From positions 30,883 to 94,882 of the forward strand of contig NZ_JAKUJY010000019.1 of NCBI RefSeq assembly GCF_022664535.1: a stretch of DNA of 64,000 bases. The letters are read 5' to 3'. Position 1 is the first letter of the stretch. The number at the start of each line of letters is the position of its first letter. The notes under the pieces are model-generated. The model did no database searches. It was not told the origin of the DNA and saw nothing but the letters and a program-made list of their open reading frames with translations. Shown here in pieces: positions 51,747 to 60,830 of this stretch. Source of the stretch: Sphingobium trunci (lineage in GTDB: Bacteria; Pseudomonadota; Alphaproteobacteria; Sphingomonadales; Sphingomonadaceae). A program made the position numbers and the translations under genes.

Positions 51747-53060
51747 ATGGCGGCCTTTAGCGACCTTGATGCTGCGCCCTCGGCCTTCGGCGCTCAACGG
51801 CGCCAGGCGCCGCTGCTGTCCTTATCCTTGTTGATCGCGGCCTTTTTTCTCGGGCGCTTCAATCAAAGCTCGCTCTACCCCCTGCAAGAGGCGATGGCGG
51901 CGGCCAAGGGGCTGACCGACAATGATGTCGCCCTGCTGCATGGGCCGGCCTTCATCCTGCCGTTTGTGATTCTTTCCATTCCTGTCGGCATGGCCGTGGA
52001 CAGGGCGCTGCGCGCGCCGTTGCTCATTGCTGCCCTTCTAATGGGAGCGATCGGCAGCGTGGCGACCGCTTACGCCGATTCTCTCGCGACTATGTTCCAG
52101 GGCCGCGCCTTGGTCGGCCTTTCGACTAGCGCGGTTACGGTGACCGCGTTTTCGATGATCTCCGATATTTTTCCCGCCGAGCAGCGCGGTCGCGCGAAGT
52201 CGGCCGCCGACGTTGCCGGACAGATCGGCGGTTCCGCCGCCTTTCTTTTCGGCGGCTTCCTGCTGGCGGCTAGGGGCGATGGAGGGCAGGGCTGGCGTTC
52301 GGCATTGCTGATCATGACGATGCCGCTGGTGGTCGGCGCCGTCCTCCTGCTGGCTCTGCGCGAACCTGTCCGCACGGAAAGGCAGGTTGTCGGTTCATCG
52401 ACAGGGCAGATGCTTGCCGAGTTGCGCCCCTGCCTCCCTCTCATTCTGCCATTGATTATGGGCGCTGTCCTCATCGAGATCCCGATCATCGCGGCCTTCA
52501 CCTGGGGCGCGCCGATATTGACGCGAAGCTTTTCGCTGAGCGCGGCGGAGGTGGGTGGCATCATGGGCGCCATCCTGCTCCTCAGCGGACTAGCCGGGCC
52601 GATATTGTGCGGGCTGTTGAGCGATGTGTGCTATCGAGCGGGCGGTCCGCGCAAGGCGATTGGCGCGGTGGTCCTGCTCATCTTCGTAAGCACGCCGGGC
52701 GCTCTGTTCGTGGCAGCGCCCAGTGCCGCCATAGCGGCGATAATCCTGGGGCTGTTCATGACGTGCCTCATCGGTGCTCTCAGCATGATCGTGACCGCCT
52801 TCACGATCATCATTCCCGGCCAGCTCAGAGGCTTGTGCCTCTCTATGCTATCCGCCTCGGCGGCGGTGGGCGGGGTGGCGCTGGCGCCGCTGCTGATCAG
52901 CTGGCTGTCCGTCGCCTTCGGTGGGCCGGCCATGATCGGTAAGGCCCTTGCCTGCATATGTATCCCAAGCAGCTTGCTTACATGTGCGAGCCTGCTCCTT
53001 GGGATGCGCTCTCTCGCGCGGATCGGTGACAAGCCGCCCGGACGGGTAATCGGGCCATAG
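51747..53060 (+). CDS. MFS transporter
   Basis: 437 aa from ATG 51747 (gcaggaaat upstream). About 12 hydrophobic helices are visible. The loop between helices 2 and 3 carries IPVGMAVDRALRAPLL, a relaxed form of motif A, and the FSMISDIFPAEQRGRAKSAADVAGQIGG segment is typical of the aromatic-acid/anion-symporter branch. It is an inner-membrane uptake or efflux carrier for the pathway compound. It begins a plus-strand run with the unrecognised family member 2 and an LLM monooxygenase. Confidence 0.88.
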   Translation: MAAFSDLDAAPSAFGAQRRQAPLLSLSLLIAAFFLGRFNQSSLYPLQEAMAAAKGLTDNDVALLHGPAFILPFVILSIPVGMAVDRALRAPLLIAALLMGAIGSVATAYADSLATMFQGRALVGLSTSAVTVTAFSMISDIFPAEQRGRAKSAADVAGQIGGSAAFLFGGFLLAARGDGGQGWRSALLIMTMPLVVGAVLLLALREPVRTERQVVGSSTGQMLAELRPCLPLILPLIMGAVLIEIPIIAAFTWGAPILTRSFSLSAAEVGGIMGAILLLSGLAGPILCGLLSDVCYRAGGPRKAIGAVVLLIFVSTPGALFVAAPSAAIAAIILGLFMTCLIGALSMIVTAFTIIIPGQLRGLCLSMLSASAAVGGVALAPLLISWLSVAFGGPAMIGKALACICIPSSLLTCASLLLGMRSLARIGDKPPGRVIGP

Positions 53061-53120
53061 CCTCCGCTTCTGCCCGTCTGCCTGCTGTTTCCGCCATCGA
53101 CAAAAAAGGATAATTTTCGG

Positions 53121-53891
53121 ATGCCTGACGTTCATGTAGCGTGTTCCATCGGCGGCCAAAGCTTTTCCTACGCTCAAATCCGAGACGTCCAATATCATCG
53201 CAACCTGCGCCTACTGCACGAGATGAAGCGGCTGGGCGCCGACATAGTATCGGCGGACGGCGCGGCGTTGTCGAACGAGGACATTGATTTGCTCGGCAGG
53301 CAAGCTGCCAATCGTCTTTCCGTCGATGTCCGCAAGGCGTTGGGCGCCGCTGGACTGAGGGACTTGTTCAAGGCGCAACTGCGCGCGTCCGACCGGATGT
53401 GGAAGAAATTAAGCGCCTCGCCGAGCGACGCGCCGCCGAAAGTCTGTTTCGCCGACATGAAAGTGACGGGTCTCGCGTTCGAGCAATTCCAGGAAGCGAT
53501 CGCGCTTGAAAATTTCCAGCGGAGATATGCCGAGATCAATCCCGATCACTGTTTCCTCAATCTCCGTGACAACGGCATTCACAGCATGGAGATTTTCGGA
53601 ATGTATGGCGGGCCGTCCGAGGTCCACCTGACCATCGACCCGAATATCGACCTCCCGTTTGAACCCGATCCCGATTTTCCGACCCTGGTAAAGGGTTTCA
53701 CCACGCTTGCCAGTGACGAAACACCGATCAACATCTTTGTCGCACACCAATATAAGCCGCTGGAAAACGGCGTGGCCATGCGGCTGGGATGTATCTTCCC
53801 CGCGGCGACGCCGCAGGAACTGGTGGACGGCCATAAATGGCACTCCGCCATAGAATTCTGGGAACTGGTTCAGCCCGGCGGCCCCGATTGA
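53121..53891 (+). CDS. Protein of unrecognised family, member 2 (paralogue of 16007)
   Basis: 256 aa. It aligns with the protein at 16007 along its full length. Conserved blocks are ACSIGGQS near the start, MWKKL, INPDH, IHSMEIFGMYGGP, FTTLASDETPINIFVAHQYKPLENG and VDGHKWHSAIEFWE. Identity is highest in the C-terminal third. No known motif, signal peptide or membrane helix is seen. It sits 82 bases before the LLM monooxygenase at 53974, whereas member 1 sits before an amidohydrolase, so the family belongs to this pathway rather than to one partner. Confidence 0.82.
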   Translation: MPDVHVACSIGGQSFSYAQIRDVQYHRNLRLLHEMKRLGADIVSADGAALSNEDIDLLGRQAANRLSVDVRKALGAAGLRDLFKAQLRASDRMWKKLSASPSDAPPKVCFADMKVTGLAFEQFQEAIALENFQRRYAEINPDHCFLNLRDNGIHSMEIFGMYGGPSEVHLTIDPNIDLPFEPDPDFPTLVKGFTTLASDETPINIFVAHQYKPLENGVAMRLGCIFPAATPQELVDGHKWHSAIEFWELVQPGGPD

Positions 53892-53973
53892 TGGCGCCAA
53901 CAACGACCGGCGTGCTTTGGCCGCCCAGCGATTCACCAACACGATTTCCGATCGGACTAGAAGGACCGACCGC

Positions 53974-55290
53974 ATGAGCAAGATGCTGCACATGGCTTTT
54001 TTTTCCCAGGCCGGGAATGGGAACGCCAACCGGGCGGGCAGCTGGGCGCGGACCGTCGACGGCTATGACTGGCGCTATCCCGAATTGCATCAGGACATTG
54101 GGCGCCTCGCCGAACGCGCCAAGTTCGACATGGTTTTCTATGCCGACGCGCTTGCCGCGCCCATGGTGTATCAAGGCTCTTTCGATCATTATGCCCGCGC
54201 GGGGATCATGATGCCGGTCCATGATCCGATCCCGATCATGGGAGTGCTCGCCGCCTCTACCAATCGGATTGGGCTGGTGTCGACGATATCGACGTCTTTC
54301 TACCCTCCGTTCATGGCCGCCAGGGTTCTGTCCACACTCGACCATCTCAGTCGCGGACGGATGGGTTGGAACATCGTCACATCAGTCCAAAAGAATGCTG
54401 CCGAAAACCTCGGTCTGGATGATTTGCCGCCGCATGACACGCGTTATGACATCGCCGAAGAATATCTCGATCTCTGCCGCAAGCTGTGGGACAGCTGGGA
54501 GGCCGATGCGATGGTCAAGGACCGGGCGAGCGGCGTTCTCGCCGATCCAAGGAAAATCCGTGCCGTCAATTTCGTGGGGGAGCATTTCAAGAGCCGCGGT
54601 CCGCTGAACATATCCCGCTCGCCCCAAGGGTACCCCGTGATCGCGTCCGCAGGTCAGTCGCCGCGCGCGAGACGCTTCGCCGGAAAACAGTCCGAGATCA
54701 CGATATTCGCCAAGCGCACGATAAGCGAGATCAAGGCATTCACCAGCGAGGTCCGCGCCCAGGCGGTCGCATCTGGGCGGGACATGCGGTCCTGCAAAAT
54801 ATTCAACGTCATCCAGCCGTTCATCGGCGAAACAGCGTCGATCGCGCAGGAACGCTACGCCGCTTTCCTGGAAGGCATCGAGGTCAAATCGGTGCTCGCC
54901 AGCATGTCGGACGGGCTCGGCTTCGACCTGTCCACTTTGGACGCCGACAAACCGATCCCGCCTGAGGCGTTCGAGGGGAGCAACGCCATGCCCCACGCCT
55001 TCCGCGACTATTACACGGATGGAGCCAGTCCGACCCTTGGGGACATCGCGCGGGACATCAGGGGCAAATATCTCCTGACCCCCGTCGGAACGCCCGATGA
55101 TGTGCTCGACATCATGGAGGAAGTGGCAAGGGAGGGCGATCTGGACGGCTTCTTCCTCGAATATGCCATTACCGACTATGCCGCTTTCGTCGAGTTCGTG
55201 GACAAGGTCGTGCCGCGCGCGCAGCAGCGGGGGATGATGCGGCGCGACTATACGGGTTCGACGCTGCGCCATCACCTCACCGAATTTTAA
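53974..55290 (+). CDS. LLM-class flavin-dependent monooxygenase (NtaA/SnaA/DszA family), divergent member
   Basis: 438 aa from ATG 53974 (aaggaccgaccgc upstream). The luciferase-like barrel shows RLAERAKFDMVFYAD, LAASTNRIGLVSTIST, ARVLSTLDHLSRGRMGWNIVTS and GYPVIASAGQSPRARRFA. It belongs to the same subfamily as 36706 and 59384 but is clearly more distant. It needs FMNH2 from a reductase. Its operon continues with an MFS carrier and dienelactone hydrolase. Confidence 0.92.
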   Translation: MSKMLHMAFFSQAGNGNANRAGSWARTVDGYDWRYPELHQDIGRLAERAKFDMVFYADALAAPMVYQGSFDHYARAGIMMPVHDPIPIMGVLAASTNRIGLVSTISTSFYPPFMAARVLSTLDHLSRGRMGWNIVTSVQKNAAENLGLDDLPPHDTRYDIAEEYLDLCRKLWDSWEADAMVKDRASGVLADPRKIRAVNFVGEHFKSRGPLNISRSPQGYPVIASAGQSPRARRFAGKQSEITIFAKRTISEIKAFTSEVRAQAVASGRDMRSCKIFNVIQPFIGETASIAQERYAAFLEGIEVKSVLASMSDGLGFDLSTLDADKPIPPEAFEGSNAMPHAFRDYYTDGASPTLGDIARDIRGKYLLTPVGTPDDVLDIMEEVAREGDLDGFFLEYAITDYAAFVEFVDKVVPRAQQRGMMRRDYTGSTLRHHLTEF

Positions 55291-55311
55291 GCCGGGCTCG
55301 TGGGAAGCACC

Positions 55312-56634
55312 ATGTCGATCACGCATGCCGAGCTCTTGTCGGGGCCTCCTCATGGACACCCGGTTGGCCTTGAGCGTGACCTGGATGGATCAGGCGCCGC
55401 CTACACATGGTATGTCATCTCCATCATCTTCCTGGTCAATATCTTCAATTTCATGGACAGGATGGCGCTCGCGGTTCTCGCGCCTTCCATTCAGCAAGAG
55501 ATCGGCATTTCCGACTCCGAGCTTGGTCTGCTGACGGGGTTTGCCTACGCCATTTTCTATTCTTGTGCGGCAATCCCCATCGCACGGCTGGCCGACCGTT
55601 CCAGCCGCAAAAATATCATCGCGGTCTCCCTCGCGATCTGGAGCCTGATGACGGCGCTGACCGGCGCTGCACAGACCTATTGGCAGTTGTTCATAGCGCG
55701 GATGGGGCTGGGCGCCGGGGAAGCGGGTGGAGGACCGCCGGCGCAATCGCTGCTTTGCGACTATGTGTCACCGGCCAAGCGGCCACTGGCTATCGCGGCC
55801 AACTCGATCGGCTTCGGCGTGGGGATCGCGGTCGGGATGGCGCTGGCAGGATTGCTCGGCAAGCTGCTGGGCTGGCGCTTGGCCTTCGTAGCTCTGGGAA
55901 TGCCAGGCATGTTGCTTGCGTTGCTCGTCTTCCTGTCGGTGCGCGAGCCTCCGCGTGGGAAGTTCGATGGGGCAAGTGATGGCGTTCAGCCCTCGCTGCT
56001 CGCGACTTTCAAGATGCTGCGGGCGAACCGCTTCTATCTCTGGCTCATGATTCACGCCGCGGCAGCCAGCATCTCTCTGTTCGGGCTGAACCAGTGGTGG
56101 CCGGCATTTCTGGTGCGGACGCATCATCTCCCGCTACCCAGCGCCGGCTTGCTGCTGGGCGCGGCTATGGGATTAGGTGCGAGTGGCGGGCTGCTGGCCG
56201 GTGGCTTGATCGGCAACAGGTTAGCGCGCAATGGCTACCGCCCGGCGTTGATCGCCTGCATCATAGCCATGCTGTCGCTGGCGCCGATTGCGATCGCTGC
56301 GAATCTTGCCACCGATCCGCATATCGCCGTCGCCCTTATGGGGCTCAGCATGTTCTTCCACGGTTTCGCCACGACGCCCACCGCCGCGGCCGTCTATAGC
56401 GCCGTCAGGCCGGAGATACGCGCGACAGCAGGCGCGGTTGCGGTGTTTTTTCAGACCGTCATCGGGTCGTCCGTGGGGCCGCTGATTGTCGGCGTAGTCA
56501 GCGAATATCTTTATCCAAGCGTCGGAGCGGACGCCCTGGGCTACGCCTTGATGCTTCCGGCCCTGGCGGCCGTCCCTGCGGCTCTTGCGCTGGCGGCGGC
56601 GATCAACGCTCTGACCAAAACAGAGGTTGTTTAG
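55312..56634 (+). CDS. MFS transporter (spinster/GudP-like)
   Basis: 440 aa from ATG 55312. Twelve predicted helices begin with WYVISIIFLVNIFNFMDRMALAV. Motif A is visible as IARLADRSSRKNIIAVSLAIWSLMT after helix 2. It starts 21 bases after the LLM gene and is followed by dienelactone hydrolase, so it probably carries the substrate or product of this operon. Confidence 0.9.
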   Translation: MSITHAELLSGPPHGHPVGLERDLDGSGAAYTWYVISIIFLVNIFNFMDRMALAVLAPSIQQEIGISDSELGLLTGFAYAIFYSCAAIPIARLADRSSRKNIIAVSLAIWSLMTALTGAAQTYWQLFIARMGLGAGEAGGGPPAQSLLCDYVSPAKRPLAIAANSIGFGVGIAVGMALAGLLGKLLGWRLAFVALGMPGMLLALLVFLSVREPPRGKFDGASDGVQPSLLATFKMLRANRFYLWLMIHAAAASISLFGLNQWWPAFLVRTHHLPLPSAGLLLGAAMGLGASGGLLAGGLIGNRLARNGYRPALIACIIAMLSLAPIAIAANLATDPHIAVALMGLSMFFHGFATTPTAAAVYSAVRPEIRATAGAVAVFFQTVIGSSVGPLIVGVVSEYLYPSVGADALGYALMLPALAAVPAALALAAAINALTKTEVV

Positions 56635-56683
56635 GCCGTCGTCGCCTTTCCCCCAATTCGTCATCGCCTGAGAGGAGACCGAA

Positions 56684-57397
56684 GTGACCATCATGAAAAC
56701 AGATATCGACGTCCAAAGCGCCGACGGGCAATTCAGCGCCTATGTCGCCTTGCCCGAACAGGGCAATGGCGTTGCCGTGATCGTGTTTCAGGAGATATTC
56801 GGGGTCAACGCCAATATCCGCCAGATCGTCGATGACTTCGCGGCCGCCGGCTATGCGGCGGTGGCGCCCGACCTCTACTGGCGCCAGCAGCCCGGCATCC
56901 AGCTGGACCCCGGCAGCGACGTGGGGCGCGCGCAGGCCATGGCGTTGATGGCGGGGCTGAACCGCGATCAGGCCGTGCTGGACGGAGCGGCGACGTTGAA
57001 CATGCTGCGGGATCGTGTGGCCGGCCTCATGCGATCGGCGGCGGTCGGCTATTGCTTCGGGGGCGGGGTGGCGTATCTGATGGCGGCGCGCGGACTGGTC
57101 GATGCAGGCGTATCCTATTATGGCACGGGTCTTCAGCAATTGCTGCCGGAAATGGTCGATTCGCAGAGCCGGCTGCTGCTTCACATCGCGGCCGACGATC
57201 ACCTATGCCCGCCGGAGGCGCAGCATTTGATCGCCGAAGCGGCGCATGATGCGGGCTCCAAGGTATCCGTGTCGATCCACGCCGGGGTAGGGCATGCGTT
57301 CGCGCGCATTGGTGGCGCGACATATAATCGCGAAGCCGCCGATCGGGCCAATGCCGAGACAGTTGCGCTTCTCGAAACGCTGGCCTCGACCGCATGA
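56684..57397 (+). CDS. Dienelactone hydrolase family protein
   Basis: 237 aa from GTG 56684, which has gaggag at proper distance; an ATG three codons in is the alternative. The catalytic triad is visible: C124 (VGYCFGGG), D171 or D172 (HIAADDHL) and H204 (GVGHAFAR), with E37 in VFQEIFGVN. The enzyme hydrolyses dienelactones or related enol-lactones to maleylacetate-like acids. Here it could open a lactone made by the Baeyer-Villiger-like or ring-cleaving steps. Confidence 0.93.
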   Translation: MTIMKTDIDVQSADGQFSAYVALPEQGNGVAVIVFQEIFGVNANIRQIVDDFAAAGYAAVAPDLYWRQQPGIQLDPGSDVGRAQAMALMAGLNRDQAVLDGAATLNMLRDRVAGLMRSAAVGYCFGGGVAYLMAARGLVDAGVSYYGTGLQQLLPEMVDSQSRLLLHIAADDHLCPPEAQHLIAEAAHDAGSKVSVSIHAGVGHAFARIGGATYNREAADRANAETVALLETLASTA

Positions 57398-57549
57398 CGT
57401 TCATTTTTGCGGCATGTCCGATGGCCTCTGCCGTGTGCGGCAAGGGCCGGCGGTTCCAGCGGCGGGCATATGGGCAACGAAGCACAGCGATGCTATCATC
57501 GCGAGGGCCTGGTGACGGGCCTGTCGAATGATCTGGGAGAAGGGCGGCA

Positions 57550-58593
57550 GTGACGAGGCTGAGCGCGGATATCTGTCGCTTTCCATCGACTTTATGGCGG
57601 GCGGTTCAGGCTCTGGGCATCGCGCCATCCGCCATATTGCGGCAAGCGGGCTTGCCTTTCGGGGCGTTCCTCGATTCCGCCACACCGCTTTCCACGCCGC
57701 AATATTTCGCTATCTGGAAGGCGATCGAAGCGCTTGCTAACGACCAGAATTTGGCGATGCATATCGTGGAGAAAGCCGACCGTACCGGGCATCAGCCCGG
57801 CTTCATCGCCGGCCTTTATGCGTCGAGTTTCCGCGACGCCGTGAATCGTCTGCTCCACCTGCGCGCCATGTCGTCCGAACAATTATGGACCCGAGAAGAA
57901 CATGGCCGCTGGACGATCGGCAGAAGCTGGATTTACGCGACTGAAGCCGAGCCGGCCTTGTCTATCGACCTCACCTTCATCCTCCTGGTAGAACTGGGTC
58001 GGCGCGGCAGCGGCCAGCCCATCAAGCCGGTCAAAATCGAATATGCAAGAAGCCCGCAACCCAGTGCGCGGCTTGAGGCATTTTACGGATGCCCCATTCA
58101 TTTCAACGCGCCGCAAAACGCCATCACCTTTCACACCGTCGATCTGGACATAGCTTTCCCCAGATACAGCCCGGAATTTCTGGAGCTGGTCACGCAGAGC
58201 CTGAAAGCCGCGGTGGAGGAGCTCAAGGACTGCGGTAGCCTCTGCGATCACGTAAAGTCGGTGATGAAGCATGAAATGATGAAGGGGCGGCCGGAGATCG
58301 CTCATGTCGCGAGCGAATTAGGGATGGGCGTGCGAACACTTCAGCGGCGCATCACGGATGAGGGGACGAGCTATCGCGCCCTGCTGATCCAGGCGCGGCG
58401 CGAACTGGGCCTGCAACTGGTGATCAATCCCGATCTCGATATCGACTATATAACTTCGATGCTGGGATATCAGGATGCGGCATCCTTCTACCGTGCGTTC
58501 AAGGAATGGGAGGGAATGTCGCCGGGCGAATGGCGGGCGCATCATAGCCTGGCGAACGTCGCCCTTGATGGGGAGCCAGCCCTTCAGCCGTGA
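57550..58593 (+). CDS. AraC-family transcriptional regulator, paralogue of 14678
   Basis: 347 aa from GTG 57550 (gaagggcggca upstream). It matches the AraC protein at 14678 over its length (FPSTLWRAV, GHQPGFIAGLYAS, SLDLTFILLVELGRRGSG-like, ERTLQRRI/VRTLQRRI and SFYRAFKEWEG). It is probably an activator with an aromatic or aliphatic effector. It follows the dienelactone hydrolase gene by 152 bases and may control the operons on either side. Confidence 0.92.
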   Translation: MTRLSADICRFPSTLWRAVQALGIAPSAILRQAGLPFGAFLDSATPLSTPQYFAIWKAIEALANDQNLAMHIVEKADRTGHQPGFIAGLYASSFRDAVNRLLHLRAMSSEQLWTREEHGRWTIGRSWIYATEAEPALSIDLTFILLVELGRRGSGQPIKPVKIEYARSPQPSARLEAFYGCPIHFNAPQNAITFHTVDLDIAFPRYSPEFLELVTQSLKAAVEELKDCGSLCDHVKSVMKHEMMKGRPEIAHVASELGMGVRTLQRRITDEGTSYRALLIQARRELGLQLVINPDLDIDYITSMLGYQDAASFYRAFKEWEGMSPGEWRAHHSLANVALDGEPALQP

Positions 58594-58620
58594 AGCGCCA
58601 TATTTCTTGGATTGAAAATC

Positions 58621-58635
58621 CGAAAATGATTTTCG
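58621..58635. promoter_or_regulatory. Palindromic operator, CGAAAATGATTTTCG family (copy 3)
   Basis: CGAAAATGATTTTCG is a perfect 7-bp inverted repeat around a G, identical to the cores at 18700 and 24814. It lies between TTGAAA (58612-58617) and tgtata/tataga (58636-58643), i.e. in the promoter spacer, 51 bases before the GFA gene. Confidence 0.72.
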
Positions 58636-58685
58636 TGTATAGAATGCGCCGCTATGAAGGAGCTTGTTAAGAGGAGCCAGTCTCG

Positions 58686-59126
58686 ATGGTGATGAAGGGC
58701 GGATGCCTGTGCGGGGCGATTCGGTATGAAATAGCCGACGACGCCACCCCATCGGCGGTATGTCACTGCCGCAATTGCCAGAAGCAGAGCGGGGCGAGCT
58801 TTTCCATCAATCTGCTGGTCAGCACGGCCGATTTCACGATGAGCGGGACGCCGCGCCGCTTTATCGACACATCTGATCGTGGCACCGAAGTCCATCGGGA
58901 GTTCTGCGGGCAATGCGGATCGCCGCTTGTTTCACGCAGTCCCGCCCGGCTCGACCGGATCGCAGTGAAGGCCGGGACGCTGGATGATCCATCGGGGTTG
59001 AAGCCCAGCATCCAGGTCTGGTGCGATTCCGCTCAGCCTTGGCTGTCCTTGCCCGACCTGCCGTCCGTCGCGCGGCAGCCAACCCCGGCGGACACGTCTC
59101 TGGCTTCGCCGACCGGAGATCGATGA
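58686..59126 (+). CDS. GFA-family (CENP-V/GFA) zinc protein
   Basis: 146 aa. The zinc-binding cysteines are all present: C7 and C9 (GGCLCGAIRY), C26, C28 and C31 (CHCRNCQKQSG), and C74 and C77 (FCGQCGSP). The family includes glutathione-dependent formaldehyde-activating-like proteins; many members are S-conjugate carbon-sulfur lyases or of unknown role. The C-terminus is Pro/Ala-rich. It has its own promoter with operator copy 3 and may detoxify an electrophilic aldehyde intermediate. Confidence 0.9.
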   Translation: MVMKGGCLCGAIRYEIADDATPSAVCHCRNCQKQSGASFSINLLVSTADFTMSGTPRRFIDTSDRGTEVHREFCGQCGSPLVSRSPARLDRIAVKAGTLDDPSGLKPSIQVWCDSAQPWLSLPDLPSVARQPTPADTSLASPTGDR

Positions 59127-59383
59127 GGCGGGCTGCAGCCTCCGCTTTTTCGCGTATTGAGCAATCGGTCATATAATTGCCATGTATCGCGCCCTCATTA
59201 GCTCTTGGAAGCATTGCTGATATAAAATTCCGGATATTTTTTGTCCTTATAGTCATATAATGGTTGAAAATGTCGCCTGTTGGTGCATTCTCTCGTCAGA
59301 GGCCGCTACGGCCGTCTGCGCCTTTCCGATCGGCGCGGGTGACGGGGGCGGTCATGGCATATTGTCCCGCGGAAGGATGATCG

Positions 59384-60763
59384 ATGCGTGCAAAACGGGA
59401 AGCTGTCCTCTTCTTCATGCCGACATATCGTGGTTTTCATACCGCGGCGTGGCGGGCCGAGAAGGATATCGAGCACAGCGTGGAGATGGATTTTTCCATC
59501 GTCCGGCGTCAGATTCAGCTGGCCGAGCGTGGCAAGTTCCACGCTGCATTCTTCGCCGACGGTCTGGTCGTCGGGATGGGGCCGGCCGACGTCAGTCTGG
59601 ACGCCTTGAGCCGCACGACGGCGGGATCCAAGTGGGAGCCGTTGACATTGTTGTCGGCGCTTGCGGCTTGTACGAAGCAGATCGGCTTGCTCGGGACCGT
59701 CAGCACCAGCTACTCCCAGCCCTATAACATCGCCCGCATGTTCGCGTCGCTCGATCATATTTCCGGCGGTCGAGCCGGCTGGAACGTGGTCACTTCTGCG
59801 CATCCCAAGGTCGGGCTCAATTTCGGCGATGAGGCGCTCATGCCCCATGACGAGCGCTATGCCCTTGGGGAGGAGTATTTCGACGTCGTCGCTGGACTAT
59901 GGGATAGCTGGGAGGATGACGCCTTTCTTCGAGACAAGGCAAGCGGGCGCTATTTCGACCCGGCAAAGCTTCATGCGCTCAACCATCGCGGCAAATATCT
60001 GTCGGTGGCCGGTCCTCTCAACATCGCCAGGCCCTTACAGGGGCATCCTGTCATCGCGCAGGCAGGCTCCTCGGCGCCGGGGCGGGCCTTCGCCGCGCGG
60101 CATGCCGACGTCATCTACACGATGCAGGCAGAGATCGCACAGGCCAAGGCGTTCTACAGCGACGTCAAGAATCAGGCTGATGCGGCGGGCAGGAATCCCG
60201 ATCATGTGAAAATCCTGCCCGCGGTCATTTTTTCGGTGGGTCACAGCATGGCCCATGCCGAAGACAAGCTTGCCAGGCTCGATGCGCTGGTCGATCCGGT
60301 CGTCGGGATGGAGTTGCTCGGCGCGGTCTTGAAGATGGATCTCACGCCATTTCCACTCGACGGGCCGCTACCCGAGGTACCGGTCGACCAGAGCGGATCG
60401 AGGACGACCCAGCAATATTTCGTCGACATCGCCCGTCGGGACAAGCTCACCATCCGCCAACTGATCCAGGTCATGGCGCGCGTGTCCAGCATTGCCGGCG
60501 ACGCGACCAGCATCGCCGACCGGATCGAAGAATGGATGGAGGCGGGTGCGGCGGACGGCCTCAACATCCAGTTCGCCAATGACGAAGACTCGCTGCCCAT
60601 CTTCGTCGAAGAGGTCATCCCCGAATTGCAGCGGCGCGGTCTTTTCCATCGGGACTATCGGGGCAAGACGCTGCGTGAGAATCTGGGCCTGCCGAGACCG
60701 GCCAACCGATTTGTGCCCGATCCGGACGCTGCTTCGGTGAAGCAATTGACGCCCGCCATGTGA
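59384..60763 (+). CDS. LLM-class flavin-dependent monooxygenase (NtaA/SnaA/DszA family), paralogue 2
   Basis: 459 aa, the same length as 36706, from ATG 59384 (ggaaggatgatcg upstream). It shares nearly every block with it: RRQIQLAERGKFHAAFFAD, LSALAACTKQIGLLGTV, NIARMFASLDHISGGRAGWNVVT, KASGRYFDPAKLH, GHPVIAQAGSS and EEWMEAGAADGLNI. The two are recent duplicates or alternative enzymes for related substrates. FMNH2-dependent cleavage of a C-N or C-S bond, or ketone oxygenation, is the family chemistry. The reductase partner is not adjacent. Confidence 0.93.
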   Translation: MRAKREAVLFFMPTYRGFHTAAWRAEKDIEHSVEMDFSIVRRQIQLAERGKFHAAFFADGLVVGMGPADVSLDALSRTTAGSKWEPLTLLSALAACTKQIGLLGTVSTSYSQPYNIARMFASLDHISGGRAGWNVVTSAHPKVGLNFGDEALMPHDERYALGEEYFDVVAGLWDSWEDDAFLRDKASGRYFDPAKLHALNHRGKYLSVAGPLNIARPLQGHPVIAQAGSSAPGRAFAARHADVIYTMQAEIAQAKAFYSDVKNQADAAGRNPDHVKILPAVIFSVGHSMAHAEDKLARLDALVDPVVGMELLGAVLKMDLTPFPLDGPLPEVPVDQSGSRTTQQYFVDIARRDKLTIRQLIQVMARVSSIAGDATSIADRIEEWMEAGAADGLNIQFANDEDSLPIFVEEVIPELQRRGLFHRDYRGKTLRENLGLPRPANRFVPDPDAASVKQLTPAM

Positions 60764-60830
60764 CGGGGCGCGGGGCGCGCCCGGACGGCAGGAAAGATGT
60801 TCAAGCGAATTAGCGAGTTAAGGATCAATA

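Noticed and set aside
59224..59240. aaaat-tccgga-t-atttt imperfect palindrome upstream of LLM paralogue 2
   Set aside because: Only one copy is found and it is asymmetric by one base; it is not distinguishable from chance in an AT-rich promoter.
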